A stretch of 46,686 nt of DNA. It comes from Bacteroidales bacterium UBA6360. GTDB lineage: Bacteria; Bacteroidota; Bacteroidia; Bacteroidales; UBA932. The notes under the pieces are model-generated. The model ran no database searches. It saw only the letters and a list, made by a program, of their open reading frames with translations, and was not told the origin of the DNA. A program made the translations under genes and the position numbers. Location: assembly GCA_002440085.1 (NCBI GenBank), contig DJRM01000093.1, positions 12,716 through 59,401 on the forward strand. The letters run 5' to 3'. This document shows positions 16,051 through 25,400 of the stretch, one piece after another; positions within the stretch are counted from its first letter, which is position 1; each line of letters opens with the position of its first letter.

Positions 16051-17757
16051 TTATTCCAGCCAAAGTTCTATCTTGTCACTCGGGTCAGGATTGTTCAGTT
16101 CTTCAGTAACCCCGCTGTTGCTCTGGTATTCGCCGCGTGTGATGACAAGGTTCCACTGCGGTGAGCGTCCCTTGCAGTTCAGACGATACTGGCTCGCCTG
16201 GTTTGTACCTGCGTAACCGCGCTCGATTCCGGCGTCAAGGCGCTTGTAGTCATAGATAAGTATACCTTCGCCCCAGAACTCGATTCTCTTCTGGAAAAGG
16301 AGATCGTCCACGAGGAAGTTAGCAAGGTTGTTCGCGCTGCACTTGTATTTCGCATCGCGGTACTGATTTATGAATGCCTCAAGCTCCTGCTTGCCTTTCG
16401 CATAGCCCTCAAGCTGCGCGAGGGCCTCTATCTTGATAAAGTAGAGCTCTTCTACGCGCATAAGACAATGATCCGCGCAGTTTCCTACATTGTAGTCGGT
16501 CGTGTTGCCCTGAGCCGGACGGAACTTAATGTTCTCGTATGCCTTGGCAGGCGGATTTTCAGATGTTCCGTAAATGAAGTCCTTTCTTCCCGCAGCCCCA
16601 TTGGAGAACTGGTAAGTATCCGCAAATTCAGCGGATTCCGGATCCTCGATGAATTTAGGGTCAAGCCAGCTGGCCTTCCTGAAATCGCTGTCGGAGATTT
16701 TCTCATAGAACTTTCTGTCCGCACCGATCTGTGAGAGAGGTGCATAGCCCCAGCTTCCCTCAGATGATATGTGGGCGGTGTAGGTTATGATGTTTCCCTG
16801 ATTCTCGGAAGAAAGCGTCTGTCCCCAAATCCAGGACTTGTTCGCGGCTCCGTTGTTGAATCCGTTTGTAGGATCCTGCCATTGAGCCTTGGTGAGCGGT
16901 GTCCTGTCCGAAGCTATGACCTTGTCTGCATATTCGGCGGCCTTCTGGAAGGCGGTCTTGGAGTCCTCTGCCCAATACCCCATTTCAAGATAGGCTCTTG
17001 CCTCAAGCCCATAGACAAGAAGCAGCGACGGGGCGGTGTAGGAGAATGTCGTATTCTGGAGACATTCCTCTGCCTTCGCGAGATCGGAAAGTATGAAGTC
17101 GTACATCTCCTTTCTCGTCGCGCGCGGGTTGTTTCGCGCGTCTTTTTCCGTGGACGATTCCGTGATGATCGGGACGGTGAGGTCCGCTATCACCTCCGGA
17201 ACCGCATATCCCTTGGAAACCGCGTACGGATCGGAAACCGGCTTAGGAGAGTAGAGTCTGGCAAGGTCGAGGTAGAATGCGGCGCGGTAGGCGTATGCCT
17301 GTCCGAGGTATTGCTTCTGAACGGTGCCTGCTGTTTCATAGTCAATGACATTTATTACATCGTTCGCAATCTTTATCCACGCATAATACAGATCCCAATA
17401 GTAGCTTGTCACGGCATATCTGGCATCCTGCCCGCTGTTCATCGCCGACTGGTAGAACCTGTTGTAAAGAGGTTCGTCACCCATTGTGGCGAGGTCATTG
17501 AGCATGAACTCCGTGAGGAGATGAATTGCCGGCATTCCAAAATCTATATGCCAGTCGTATGTCTTGTAATACCCTGACCATCCGGAAGTCATCATGGCTG
17601 ACGGAAGCCCGCGAAGAATGCCTTCCAATGCGAACGGGGACTCCGAAACCTGACCCTTCACTTGAGTGGCGCCCTCCGGAAATGTCTCCTTGACACAACC
17701 GGCGACTACAGAGCAGACTGCAAGGGCACCGAGTGTTTTCAAAAATATATTTTTCAT
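16051..17757 (-). CDS. SusD/RagB family nutrient-binding lipoprotein, operon 1
   Basis: Protein of 568 aa with signal MKNIFLKTLGALAVCSVVAGC. The family's features are visible: an aromatic-rich N-terminal part, the YRAAFYLDLARLY helix of the TPR scaffold (about residue 150), and the C-terminal MRVEELYFIKIEALAQ, LLFQKRIEFWGEGILIYDYKRL blocks. SusD proteins form the lid over the SusC barrel on the cell surface and bind the nutrient. The gene begins 24 bp after the SusC1 stop, so the pair is co-transcribed. It resembles SusD2 (25528-27195) much more than SusD3, for example in the DLARLYxxKPxxxxxKxxxVP block. With two protease genes downstream, its ligand is more likely peptide than glycan, as for RagB; this is inference. 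Confidence 0.94.
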   Translation of the reverse strand: MKNIFLKTLGALAVCSVVAGCVKETFPEGATQVKGQVSESPFALEGILRGLPSAMMTSGWSGYYKTYDWHIDFGMPAIHLLTEFMLNDLATMGDEPLYNRFYQSAMNSGQDARYAVTSYYWDLYYAWIKIANDVINVIDYETAGTVQKQYLGQAYAYRAAFYLDLARLYSPKPVSDPYAVSKGYAVPEVIADLTVPIITESSTEKDARNNPRATRKEMYDFILSDLAKAEECLQNTTFSYTAPSLLLVYGLEARAYLEMGYWAEDSKTAFQKAAEYADKVIASDRTPLTKAQWQDPTNGFNNGAANKSWIWGQTLSSENQGNIITYTAHISSEGSWGYAPLSQIGADRKFYEKISDSDFRKASWLDPKFIEDPESAEFADTYQFSNGAAGRKDFIYGTSENPPAKAYENIKFRPAQGNTTDYNVGNCADHCLMRVEELYFIKIEALAQLEGYAKGKQELEAFINQYRDAKYKCSANNLANFLVDDLLFQKRIEFWGEGILIYDYKRLDAGIERGYAGTNQASQYRLNCKGRSPQWNLVITRGEYQSNSGVTEELNNPDPSDKIELWLE

Positions 17758-17781
17758 CGTAGATTCTTGATTTGGAGTTAA

Positions 17782-20700
17782 CTAGAAAGTAATGTTTATG
17801 CCGCCGGACACTGTCCTTACAGTAGCGTTTGTCGCGTAGTTCGTCGTTCCGTTGAAACTGTATCTCGGATCGAAGCCGTGCCGTGCTGAAACATAGAACA
17901 GATTGTCGGCCGATACATAGAGGCGGAGTTTGCTGATCTTGACTTTCTTCATGAGTTTTGCCGGGAATGTGTAGCCAATCTGGGCATTCTGGAAGTTGAG
18001 ATAGCTGGCATCTGTCAGGAACCTGTCCGAAGTGGCGGTGAAGTTCTTGTCCAGATACTGGAAACGCGGCATGTCGGAATCCTTGTTTTCCGGAGTCCAT
18101 GCGTTGAGGACATCCTTATGGATGTTGGAACCGAGCTTCGAACCCGGAGCCTCAAGCGACGCTGCATATCCCGAATCGTAGGACTGTCCTCCAATCTGGT
18201 AGGTGAACTGTACCGAGAGGTCAACTCCATAGAAAGAGAAGGATGTTCCGAAGCCTCCGTAAAGCTTAGGTGTAGGAGCCGAGCAGAGATAGTCAGTCGC
18301 CGTGCTGTAGTCCTTGGTCGTTGTCCTGTCCACAACGTTTCCATCCTTGTCCTTCACGTCTTTGTACCACATCGGTTCTCCGGTCTCATGGTCAATGCCG
18401 GCATATTTCGGCATCTTTCTCGTGTAGAGCGGAAGGCCCTCACCATAAAAGTAGGTGCCGGACGCATATCCCTTGTAGCCTTCCATTTCAGTCGTTTTCC
18501 TCTCCTCCGGAAGCTTCGTGATCTTGTTGTTGTAGTGTGTCGCGTTGATGTTGGCCGACCATGTGAAGTTCCTTGTGCGGAATATTTCTCCGTCAAGCGA
18601 GAACTCTATTCCCTGATTCCTCATGTCTCCGATGTTGGCGTAGTAGCCGTCATAGCCGAGTGATGACGGAACCGTGAAGAAAAAGAGCATGTCGGAGGTC
18701 TTTCTGTAAAAATACTCTACCGTACCGGAAAGCCTTCCGTTGAACAGCCCGAAATCAACTCCGGCATTGAAGTTCGTATTTGTCTCCCAAGTGATGTTCT
18801 CATTTCCTTTGGTCTTGAATGTGACACCGACCTCATCCTCGGAATTTGTGATCGAATAGGTGTCAACATAGAGGTAATTGCTGATGTTGTCGTTGCCCTG
18901 AGATCCGACTGACGCCTTGAGCTTCAGCATGTCGACCCAGGAAGCGTTGAACCATGACTCGTGGTTCATGAGCCAGCCTGCGCCGAGTGACCAGAAGTTT
19001 CCCCAGCGATGATCCGGATGGAATCTTGAGGACGCGTCCCTACGATATGACGCACTTGCATAAATCTTGTTTGCATAGTCATACTGCACACGGGCAAAGT
19101 ATCCTTCGTTGTTGTACCAGTCGTGAGAAGACGCCGAGCTTTTTGCATCCACAACCGCACCGTTAAGCTCAAGGTTGGTCATGGAGAAAAGTTTCGTTTT
19201 GGACGCAGAAAGGCTGTAGGCATGCTGCCGGTAGTATTCGTGCCCCACGAGGGCATCAAGCGTGTGGTGTTCCGCGAACGTGTGTTTCCAAGTGAGCAGC
19301 TGCTGGAAGTTGAAGTAGAATGTCCTTCCATGAGCGACTGTGATATTTCCGCCGTTGGTTACGAACTGTCCGTAATAAGGATTGGACATGCTCTTTGTCC
19401 TAGTCTCGTCAAGCCCGAGACCTCCGTTAACCGTAAACGTAAAATCCTTGAGGAACTTGATTTCGGCATATCCGGTTCCGTTCACTGCGTTGCCTTCAGA
19501 TATGGCCAAGTCGAGAAGGTTGGTGCAAAGCGCATTGGCATTGGTCGCATTCGGACGCGTAATGCCGGCATTCTGACCGTTTCCGAAATCATATCTCTTG
19601 TATCCGTTCGCGTCGTACATGATGTTGCCTTGCCCGTCACGGATGTAGAGCGGATAAATAGGAGCCATGCCGATTGCCATTCCGAACACTGAACCCGTGC
19701 TGCCAGAGTCCTCGTCAGGACTTGTGTTTTTCCAGTTAAAACGGGCATAGCTGGCATTTCCGCCGACTTTCAGCCACGGTTTGGCCTGATAGTCCGCACG
19801 GAGCTTTGCAGTATATCTCCTCATGCTCTGGTTCTCGACGATACCCTTGTTGTCGAGGAGACCGACAGACGCATAGAATGACGCCCTGTCAGTGCTGCCG
19901 GCAACGCTTGCGTTGTATTCCTGGCGAAGTGACGGCCTGTAGACATTGTCAAGCCAGTTGTCGGGAGTGAGGGTGTATTTCTGACCGTTGTATTCAACTA
20001 CACGTCCCAGCGTCGCGGCCGGATTCAACTTTCCGTTGCTTCCTATGAGAAGCTGGCCTTCCGGAACCGTGTAGACATTATAACCCAGTCCGCCGTTCTT
20101 GGAACTGCCGGCAACATTTGTGGCTGCCCGCAGGTGAGCTTCAGCATCCGACAGGCCGTTGCTTCTGTAATAGCTCTTGAGGGCGGCATAGTGGGTTTCG
20201 TAATATTGACCCGGATCCGTTATGTAGTCGTAGTTCTTGATTGCCTTGGTGTTGACACCCCACTTGGCGTCAACGCTGACAATGGCCTCGCCTGACTTGG
20301 CCTTCTTGGTCGTGATCATGATGACGCCGTTGGCTCCGCGTGCTCCGTAAAGGGCATTTGATGCGGCATCTTTAAGAACGGTCATTGACTCGATGTCTGA
20401 CGGGTTGATGTTATTGATGTCTCCCGGATATGGTACTCCGTCAACGACATAGAGAGGAGACGAGCCTGCGGATATGGAACTTATACCACGGATTCTGATT
20501 GACGGTGAAGAACCGAGCGCCCCGGACGATGTGGTCATCTGCACGCCGGCCACCACTCCCTCAAGGGCACGCGTCGCGTCTGAAGACTGTACCTTTGCGA
20601 TGTCCGAAGACTTTACGACAGTAGCCGAGCCGGTGAATGCCTCGCGAGTCGTCGTTCCGAAAGCAATTACAACGGTCTCGTCAAGAGCGACATTGTCGAC

Positions 20701-20988
20701 AGGAAGTTCCACGTCGACGATTTTCTTTCCGCCTGCCGGGATTTCGACCTGCGAATATCCCACGGAAACAAATACGAGCACAGCATCGTCTGACTTCACC
20801 GTGATGCTGTAATTACCGTCGGCATCGGCCGCGGTTCCAATCATTGTGCCTTTGACCTGAACTGATGCGAAAGGGATGCCTTCGCCTGTGGAGGCGTCGG
20901 TGACCTTGCCGGCAATCTCCCTGTTCTGCGCAAGGGCAAGTCCGGCGGACATCATGATGGCCACGAAAAAAAGAAGGACTTTTTTCAT
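17782..20988 (-). CDS. SusC/RagA family TonB-dependent outer-membrane transporter, operon 1
   Basis: Protein of 1068 aa from the ATG at 20988 (MKKVLLFFVAIMMSAGLALAQ); a TTG two codons upstream is ignored. After the Sec signal comes a carboxypeptidase-regulatory-like domain (about 24-105, GKVTDASTGEGIPFASV), then the TonB-dependent plug with the SusC signature (SPLYVVDGVP, DIESMTVLKDAASNALYGARGANGVI), then a 22-strand type barrel ending in an aromatic residue (GGINITF). It imports the ligand captured by SusD1, powered by TonB. Its coding start is unlike SusC2 and SusC3, although the 118-bp leader in front of it is nearly identical to theirs and is inverted relative to them. The barrel and plug are otherwise most similar to SusC2 (shared GVNxxAIxDY, LLIGxNGxLNPxATLG). 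Confidence 0.96.
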   Translation of the reverse strand: MKKVLLFFVAIMMSAGLALAQNREIAGKVTDASTGEGIPFASVQVKGTMIGTAADADGNYSITVKSDDAVLVFVSVGYSQVEIPAGGKKIVDVELPVDNVALDETVVIAFGTTTREAFTGSATVVKSSDIAKVQSSDATRALEGVVAGVQMTTSSGALGSSPSIRIRGISSISAGSSPLYVVDGVPYPGDINNINPSDIESMTVLKDAASNALYGARGANGVIMITTKKAKSGEAIVSVDAKWGVNTKAIKNYDYITDPGQYYETHYAALKSYYRSNGLSDAEAHLRAATNVAGSSKNGGLGYNVYTVPEGQLLIGSNGKLNPAATLGRVVEYNGQKYTLTPDNWLDNVYRPSLRQEYNASVAGSTDRASFYASVGLLDNKGIVENQSMRRYTAKLRADYQAKPWLKVGGNASYARFNWKNTSPDEDSGSTGSVFGMAIGMAPIYPLYIRDGQGNIMYDANGYKRYDFGNGQNAGITRPNATNANALCTNLLDLAISEGNAVNGTGYAEIKFLKDFTFTVNGGLGLDETRTKSMSNPYYGQFVTNGGNITVAHGRTFYFNFQQLLTWKHTFAEHHTLDALVGHEYYRQHAYSLSASKTKLFSMTNLELNGAVVDAKSSASSHDWYNNEGYFARVQYDYANKIYASASYRRDASSRFHPDHRWGNFWSLGAGWLMNHESWFNASWVDMLKLKASVGSQGNDNISNYLYVDTYSITNSEDEVGVTFKTKGNENITWETNTNFNAGVDFGLFNGRLSGTVEYFYRKTSDMLFFFTVPSSLGYDGYYANIGDMRNQGIEFSLDGEIFRTRNFTWSANINATHYNNKITKLPEERKTTEMEGYKGYASGTYFYGEGLPLYTRKMPKYAGIDHETGEPMWYKDVKDKDGNVVDRTTTKDYSTATDYLCSAPTPKLYGGFGTSFSFYGVDLSVQFTYQIGGQSYDSGYAASLEAPGSKLGSNIHKDVLNAWTPENKDSDMPRFQYLDKNFTATSDRFLTDASYLNFQNAQIGYTFPAKLMKKVKISKLRLYVSADNLFYVSARHGFDPRYSFNGTTNYATNATVRTVSGGINITF

Positions 20989-20997
20989 AAGCAAAAA

Positions 20998-21115
20998 TTT
21001 AATTAAACATATAATACCTTTGATGCGATAATCAACACTACTTCCGCATGCCCCGTCCGCGCACCGCTCCGGATGCCCCGGAAACGCGCACTAAAAAACG
21101 GGCGTTTATTTGTGC
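20998..21115 (-). repeat. leader repeat A (inverted copy, in front of SusC1)
   Basis: On the minus strand this 118-bp stretch ends 9 bp before the SusC1 ATG. Counted by eye it differs from repeat C (29902-30019) at only about four positions, and from repeat B (22125-22243) mainly in the upstream half. The homology stops right at GTTTAATTAAA, after which the A copy leads into an unrelated signal-peptide coding sequence. It contains the 16-bp dyad at 21020-21035 and a larger dyad (GCACAAATAAACG against CGTTTTTTAGTGC on the minus strand) near its start. Confidence 0.92.
21020..21035. other. 16-bp dyad in repeat A, candidate recombinase crossover site
   Basis: The minus strand reads TTGATTATCGCATCAA: 5-bp perfect arms TTGAT and ATCAA around six bases. 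The same sixteen bases occur in repeats B and C. Serine invertases use imperfect dyads of about 26 bp with a 2-bp centre; this is the best dyad in the fully conserved half of the repeat. Assignment as the crossover site is inference. Confidence 0.4.
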
Positions 21116-21412
21116 ATGCGAATTGCAAAGTTTGTAAATTAATTTCAGAAATGCAAATCTTTTGGAGCTGTCTTATAGGGGTTTACAAAACATTGTAGAT
21201 ACTTTGGTATATGAAATGGTTTCAATTTATCACAAAACGCCATTGCATTCTTTTGATCTAAAAGCATCTTATGGCAAAAATCACGAAATGAAAATTTTGC
21301 AAAAAACATGATTTTTCTGTCAGGAATGCGAGATATTTCCAATAGAACCATTCAAAACCTCTAAAAGAAGCTCATTTATTCCGACTTTATTCCGACATTC
21401 TCCAAGTGCGGA
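21116..21412. other. AT-rich intergenic region between repeat A and the recombinase
   Basis: About 300 bp with no convincing gene. It holds the putative invertible promoter at its left end and two copies of TTATTCCGAC (21376-21385 and 21387-21396) just after the recombinase stop. A 68-codon frame on the minus strand at 21145-21351 overlaps the promoter and shows no recognisable domain. Confidence 0.55.
21126..21157 (-). promoter_or_regulatory. putative invertible promoter facing SusC1
   Basis: On the minus strand TTTG (21157-21154), a 20-nt spacer and AAACTTTG (21133-21126) fit the Bacteroidales promoter with one mismatch in the -7 box. The predicted transcript would start near 21118, just before leader repeat A. 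It lies inside the segment bounded by the dyads of A and B. I found no comparable promoter on the far side of B or C. Confidence 0.5.
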
Positions 21413-22057
21413 CTAATCGACCGATTCTATAGGAACGACCATTTTGTCATCGGGCGGAAGGGTGTAGTTCATCTTGCGGAGACGGGTGAGGGTGTTGCGG
21501 TGGATCTTGTAACGTTTTGCTACAGAAGCGACTGTAGCTCCGGATGCAAGGAGACGTTCGATGGCAGGGCTCTCATCGCAGACTTTCCTGACCTTGTTGG
21601 AGTAGCCCTTGGGGCGACCGAGCTGCATTCCGGATGTCTTTTTGGCGGCGAGGGCCTCACGGGTCCGCTGCGATATGAGATTCCTTTCGATTTCTGCGGC
21701 GAGGGCGAACGCGAAGGCGATGATTTTGGAGTTGATGTTGTCTGACAGGTCGAAGTTATCCTTTATAGTGTGTATGCGCAGTTGCCTCTGGGAGCACACG
21801 TTGAGGATGGACATGATCATGAGCATGTTCCTGCCGAGGCGTGATATTTCCGAACATACGAGAAGGTCACCGGGTTTCATCTTGCGTATCGTCTTGCCAA
21901 GCATCCGCTTCTCCCAGGACGTTGTCCCCGACACGGATTCTGTCACCCAACGGTCTATTGCAAGAGATTTCCCCTCGCACCATTTCCTGATTTCATATTC
22001 CTGACTTTCATAGGGCTGAGCCTGCGTGCTGACCCTCACGTATGCATAGGTACACAT
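21413..22057 (-). CDS. serine site-specific recombinase (Hin/Mpi-type DNA invertase)
   Basis: Protein of 214 aa, the size of simple resolvases and invertases. The catalytic domain begins YAYVRVSTQAQ with the nucleophile at Ser10; SEISRLGRN (about 69-77) supplies the conserved arginines R73 and R76. The long dimer helix is FALAAEIERNLISQRTREAL (about 117-136). The C-terminal helix-turn-helix is at about 165-196 (GATVASVAKRYKIHRNTLTRL). Such enzymes invert DNA between two inverted sites; the Bacteroides fragilis Mpi enzyme does so at many promoters. The gene lies between inverted repeats A and B, so it would ride on the inverted segment as hin does. A weak promoter-like pair (TTG, 22 nt, TAAGTTTC) lies at 22112-22080. 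Sites acted on are not proven; A, B and C are the obvious local candidates. Confidence 0.93.
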   Translation of the reverse strand: MCTYAYVRVSTQAQPYESQEYEIRKWCEGKSLAIDRWVTESVSGTTSWEKRMLGKTIRKMKPGDLLVCSEISRLGRNMLMIMSILNVCSQRQLRIHTIKDNFDLSDNINSKIIAFAFALAAEIERNLISQRTREALAAKKTSGMQLGRPKGYSNKVRKVCDESPAIERLLASGATVASVAKRYKIHRNTLTRLRKMNYTLPPDDKMVVPIESVD

Positions 22058-22124
22058 GATAGATTGAAACTGATTTGATGAAACTTAAGTGAAACTGCTC
22101 CGGCAGATGCAATTTTCCGCCCGC

Positions 22125-22243
22125 GCACAATAAAACGCCCGTTTAAAGATGCCGGATTTCGGGCTGTGCGGAGCGGGGCGCGGACGGGGCATGCGGAAGT
22201 AGTGTTGATTATCGCATCAAAGGTATTATAATGTTTAATTAAA
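22125..22243 (+). repeat. leader repeat B (in front of SusC2)
   Basis: 119 bp ending one base before the SusC2 ATG. The first 20 bp and the preceding CCGCCC match repeat C; the next 35 bp differ; from GCGCGGACGGGG onward it is identical to A and C except for one extra A. It contains the dyad TTGATTATCGCATCAA at 22205-22220. Orientation is opposite to A and the same as C. Confidence 0.92.
22205..22220. other. 16-bp dyad in repeat B, candidate recombinase crossover site
   Basis: TTGATTATCGCATCAA on the plus strand, identical to the dyads in A (other strand) and C. With A it bounds a segment of about 1.17 kb that contains the recombinase gene and the putative promoter. Confidence 0.4.
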
Positions 22244-22244
22244 A

Positions 22245-22411
22245 ATGGTACAACCTATGGAGAGGATTAAGATCTTTCTTTCAATGTTGTTGGTGGCAGT
22301 CGGAGTGGCCGCGAATGCGCAGGGACTCACTGTCACGGGTACGGTCAGAGACTCGGCTACGGACGAGCCTATACCGTTTGCATCTGTTCATGTCAAGGGG
22401 ACAATGAACGG
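22245..22411 (+). repeat. 5' coding block of SusC2, repeated in SusC3
   Basis: The first 167 bp of SusC2 match 30021-30187 with about ten differences, nearly all silent, and the match ends abruptly after ACAATGAACGG. Together with the leader the direct repeat between operons 2 and 3 is about 285 bp, enough for homologous recombination. Confidence 0.88.
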
Positions 22412-25400
22412 AACCAGCGCTGACGCTGACGGCAAGTATGCGCTGAAGGCACACTCAGGAGCCGTTCTGGTTTTTTCTTCGGTAGGATATGTGACTGAAG
22501 AAGTGGCTGTCGGAGCCGATGCCACACTGAATGTCATTCTGAAGCCGGACTCTCATCTTCTCGACGAGACCATCGTTGTCGCATTCGGGCAGACAACAAA
22601 AGAGGCGTTTACCGGCTCTGCATCCGTGCTGAAGTCCGAGGAACTCTCGAAAAGGACAACCACAAACGTGGCGAATGCCCTTGTGGGAAGTGTTCCTGGA
22701 TTTCAGATGAGAGGCGGTTCTGGTGCCCCGGGCGCCTCTGCCGGAAGCATGAATATCCGAGGTATATCATCGCTCTATGCCTCAACGGAGCCGCTCATCA
22801 TTCTCGATGGAGCTCCGTACACTGCCAGCCTCTCAAACATTCCGCAGAGTGACATCGAGTCCGTAACGGTTCTCAAAGACGCGGCATCGGCAGCTCTTTA
22901 TGGTGCCCGTGGTGCGGCAGGTGTCATTCTTGTGACTACAAAGAAGAACAAAAGTAAGGATGCTGTCGTGAACGTCGACATGAAATGGGGCGTCAATTCT
23001 AGGGCAATTCAGGATTACGAGACAATCAGCAGCCCAGGAGAGTACTATGAGGCTTATTACACGGCGCTTTATAACCGGCATATCGCAGATGGGTATGATG
23101 CGTCCAGCTCAAATCTCTGGGCCAATAGGACAGCTCTCAGCCACTTGGCGTACAATGTCTACACTTTTCCAGAGAACAGCCTTCTCATAGGAACCAACGG
23201 GAGACTCAATCCGCAGGCCACGCTCGGAGCGAAGTATGTCGGCAAGGACGGGGTGACCTATTGGCTTCAGCCTGACGACTGGCAGGATATGGCTTACAAG
23301 AACGCCTTTCGCCAAGAATACAATGTCAGCGTCAATGGCTCTCACGACAAGGGAAACTATTATGTCAGCGCAGGTTACCTTAATGACAATGGGGTCATAG
23401 AGTATTCCGGCTACAGCCGTATAACCGCCCGTGCAAAGGCGGACTATCAGGTGAAGAAATGGCTCAAACTGTCCGGAAACATCAGTTACACACATTCAGT
23501 GACGACCTCAAATCCGAACCTCAGCTCATCCAGCAGCCAGCTCGGCTCCACGAACCTTCTGTACTATACATCCATGATTGCCCCTATCTATCCTGTGTTC
23601 ATCAGAACAGTGAACGGAAACGGAGATGTCGTCATAAAGACTGACGAAAGGGGCCAGAATGCGTATGACTACGGAGTGCAGACGACAAACTATTCCGGTC
23701 TTCAGCGGCCGTTCATGGCCACGGGAAACCCGCTCGGTTCCAACAGGTACAACAAGGTTCGCAGCAATGGAGATCAAATGAACGGAAATATCGGTGTTCA
23801 TCTCCAGTTTACGGATTACTTGTATGCTGACGTTAACACAACGCTAATTTGGGGCAGCACTCGCGGAATGAATTACGAGAACAGTTTCTACGGACCAAAG
23901 GCCGGCTACGGTGAGCTTTATAAGCTTGCAAGCACAAGTCTCCGGGCCAACACTATCCAGACTCTGACATACGCCGACCAGTTCGGAGCGCACAGCGTTA
24001 GTGCCATGGTGGGACATGAGTATTATGATTCAAAAACAGAAAGCCTGTCTGCTACGGCACAGGGTGTCTTCTCTCCTGATATCCTCGAAATAAACGCGTT
24101 TGCCAACAAGCTGCAGAACTCAACGGGGTCATCGTCAAGGTATAACGTGGAGGGCTTTTTCGGCAGCGCGCAATACGACTATGCCAAGAAGTATTATCTT
24201 TCGGCTTCGTACCGCCGCGACGCGTCTTCACTTTTCCATCCGAAGCACAGGTGGGGCAATTTCTGGTCAGTCGGAGGCGCATGGATTGTCAACAAGGAAA
24301 ACTTCCTGATGGACGCGGAATGGATAGACATCCTCAAAATCAAGGCATCCATCGGACAGCAGGGGCAGGATGACATCGGAAACTGGGCATATACTGACCT
24401 TTATCAGCTGTCAAAGGCATCCGATACTCAGATGGCGCCATCGTTCTACAGACTTGGAAACGAGGATATTACATGGGAGACCACAACAAACTACAATGCC
24501 GGCATTGAGTTCAGCCTCTTCGGTGGGCGCCTCAACGGAAACATCGACGGCTACTACAAGAAGACAGACGATCTTCTTTTCTGGCTCTCCGTCCCGGAAT
24601 CTGCAGGAACCAGAGGTTATTACGGAAATATCGGAGACATCAGCAACAGTGGAATCGAGTTAGCCATCGAAGGCTCTCTTGTCCGGACTAGGCTTGTAGA
24701 CTGGAGGGTAAACCTCAATCTCGCGCACAATGCTACGAAAGTTCTGAAACTTCCCGAGTCCAAGACTGCGGACAACGGAGGATTCTATGAGGACGGAAAA
24801 TGGTACGCGGAAGGCGCTCCGCTCTACAACTACATGACCTATTCGTACGCGGGAGTGAACGAGAACGGACAGGCTCTCTATTGGTATGACGAGGAACTCA
24901 GCACTAAGGGAGGAAATGCGACAAATGTCATCAACAAACCGGGCACGAAGAAGTCCGGCACCACTACTGTCATAGGCGAAGCCTCAAGGTACGCTGCAGG
25001 AAGCATTCTGCCGAAAGTTTTCGGTGGTTTCGGGACGACTCTCGTTGTCGGAGACTTCGACCTCAGCCTCACTTTTGACTATCAGATTGGCGGCAAAATC
25101 TACGACCGCCGCTACCAGAACCTGATGACTCCTGCGACAAATGACTCCGATGCCGGCCAGAACTATCACAAGGATTGGGCAAAAGCATGGAGCAGTACTA
25201 ATACCGACAGTAATATTCCTCATTGGGAATATGGTGACGAATATGCTGCCTATAGTTCTGACCGCTGGCTCACAGATGCAAGTTACCTCAATTTTCAGTC
25301 TTTTTCCGTGGGTTACAGTATCCCGGTGAAGAAAATAGGACTTCTCAACAAATTTATCAGCGGCATACGTGTCTATGCAGTAGGTGAGAACCTCGGCTTC

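Noticed and set aside
21145..21351. 68-codon frame on the minus strand next to repeat A
   Set aside because: It covers the putative -33 box, is AT-driven in composition and shows no domain or signal.
21376..21396. Two copies of TTATTCCGAC after the recombinase stop
   Set aside because: Only a 10-bp repeat, found nowhere near the leaders; no reason to call it a recombination site.
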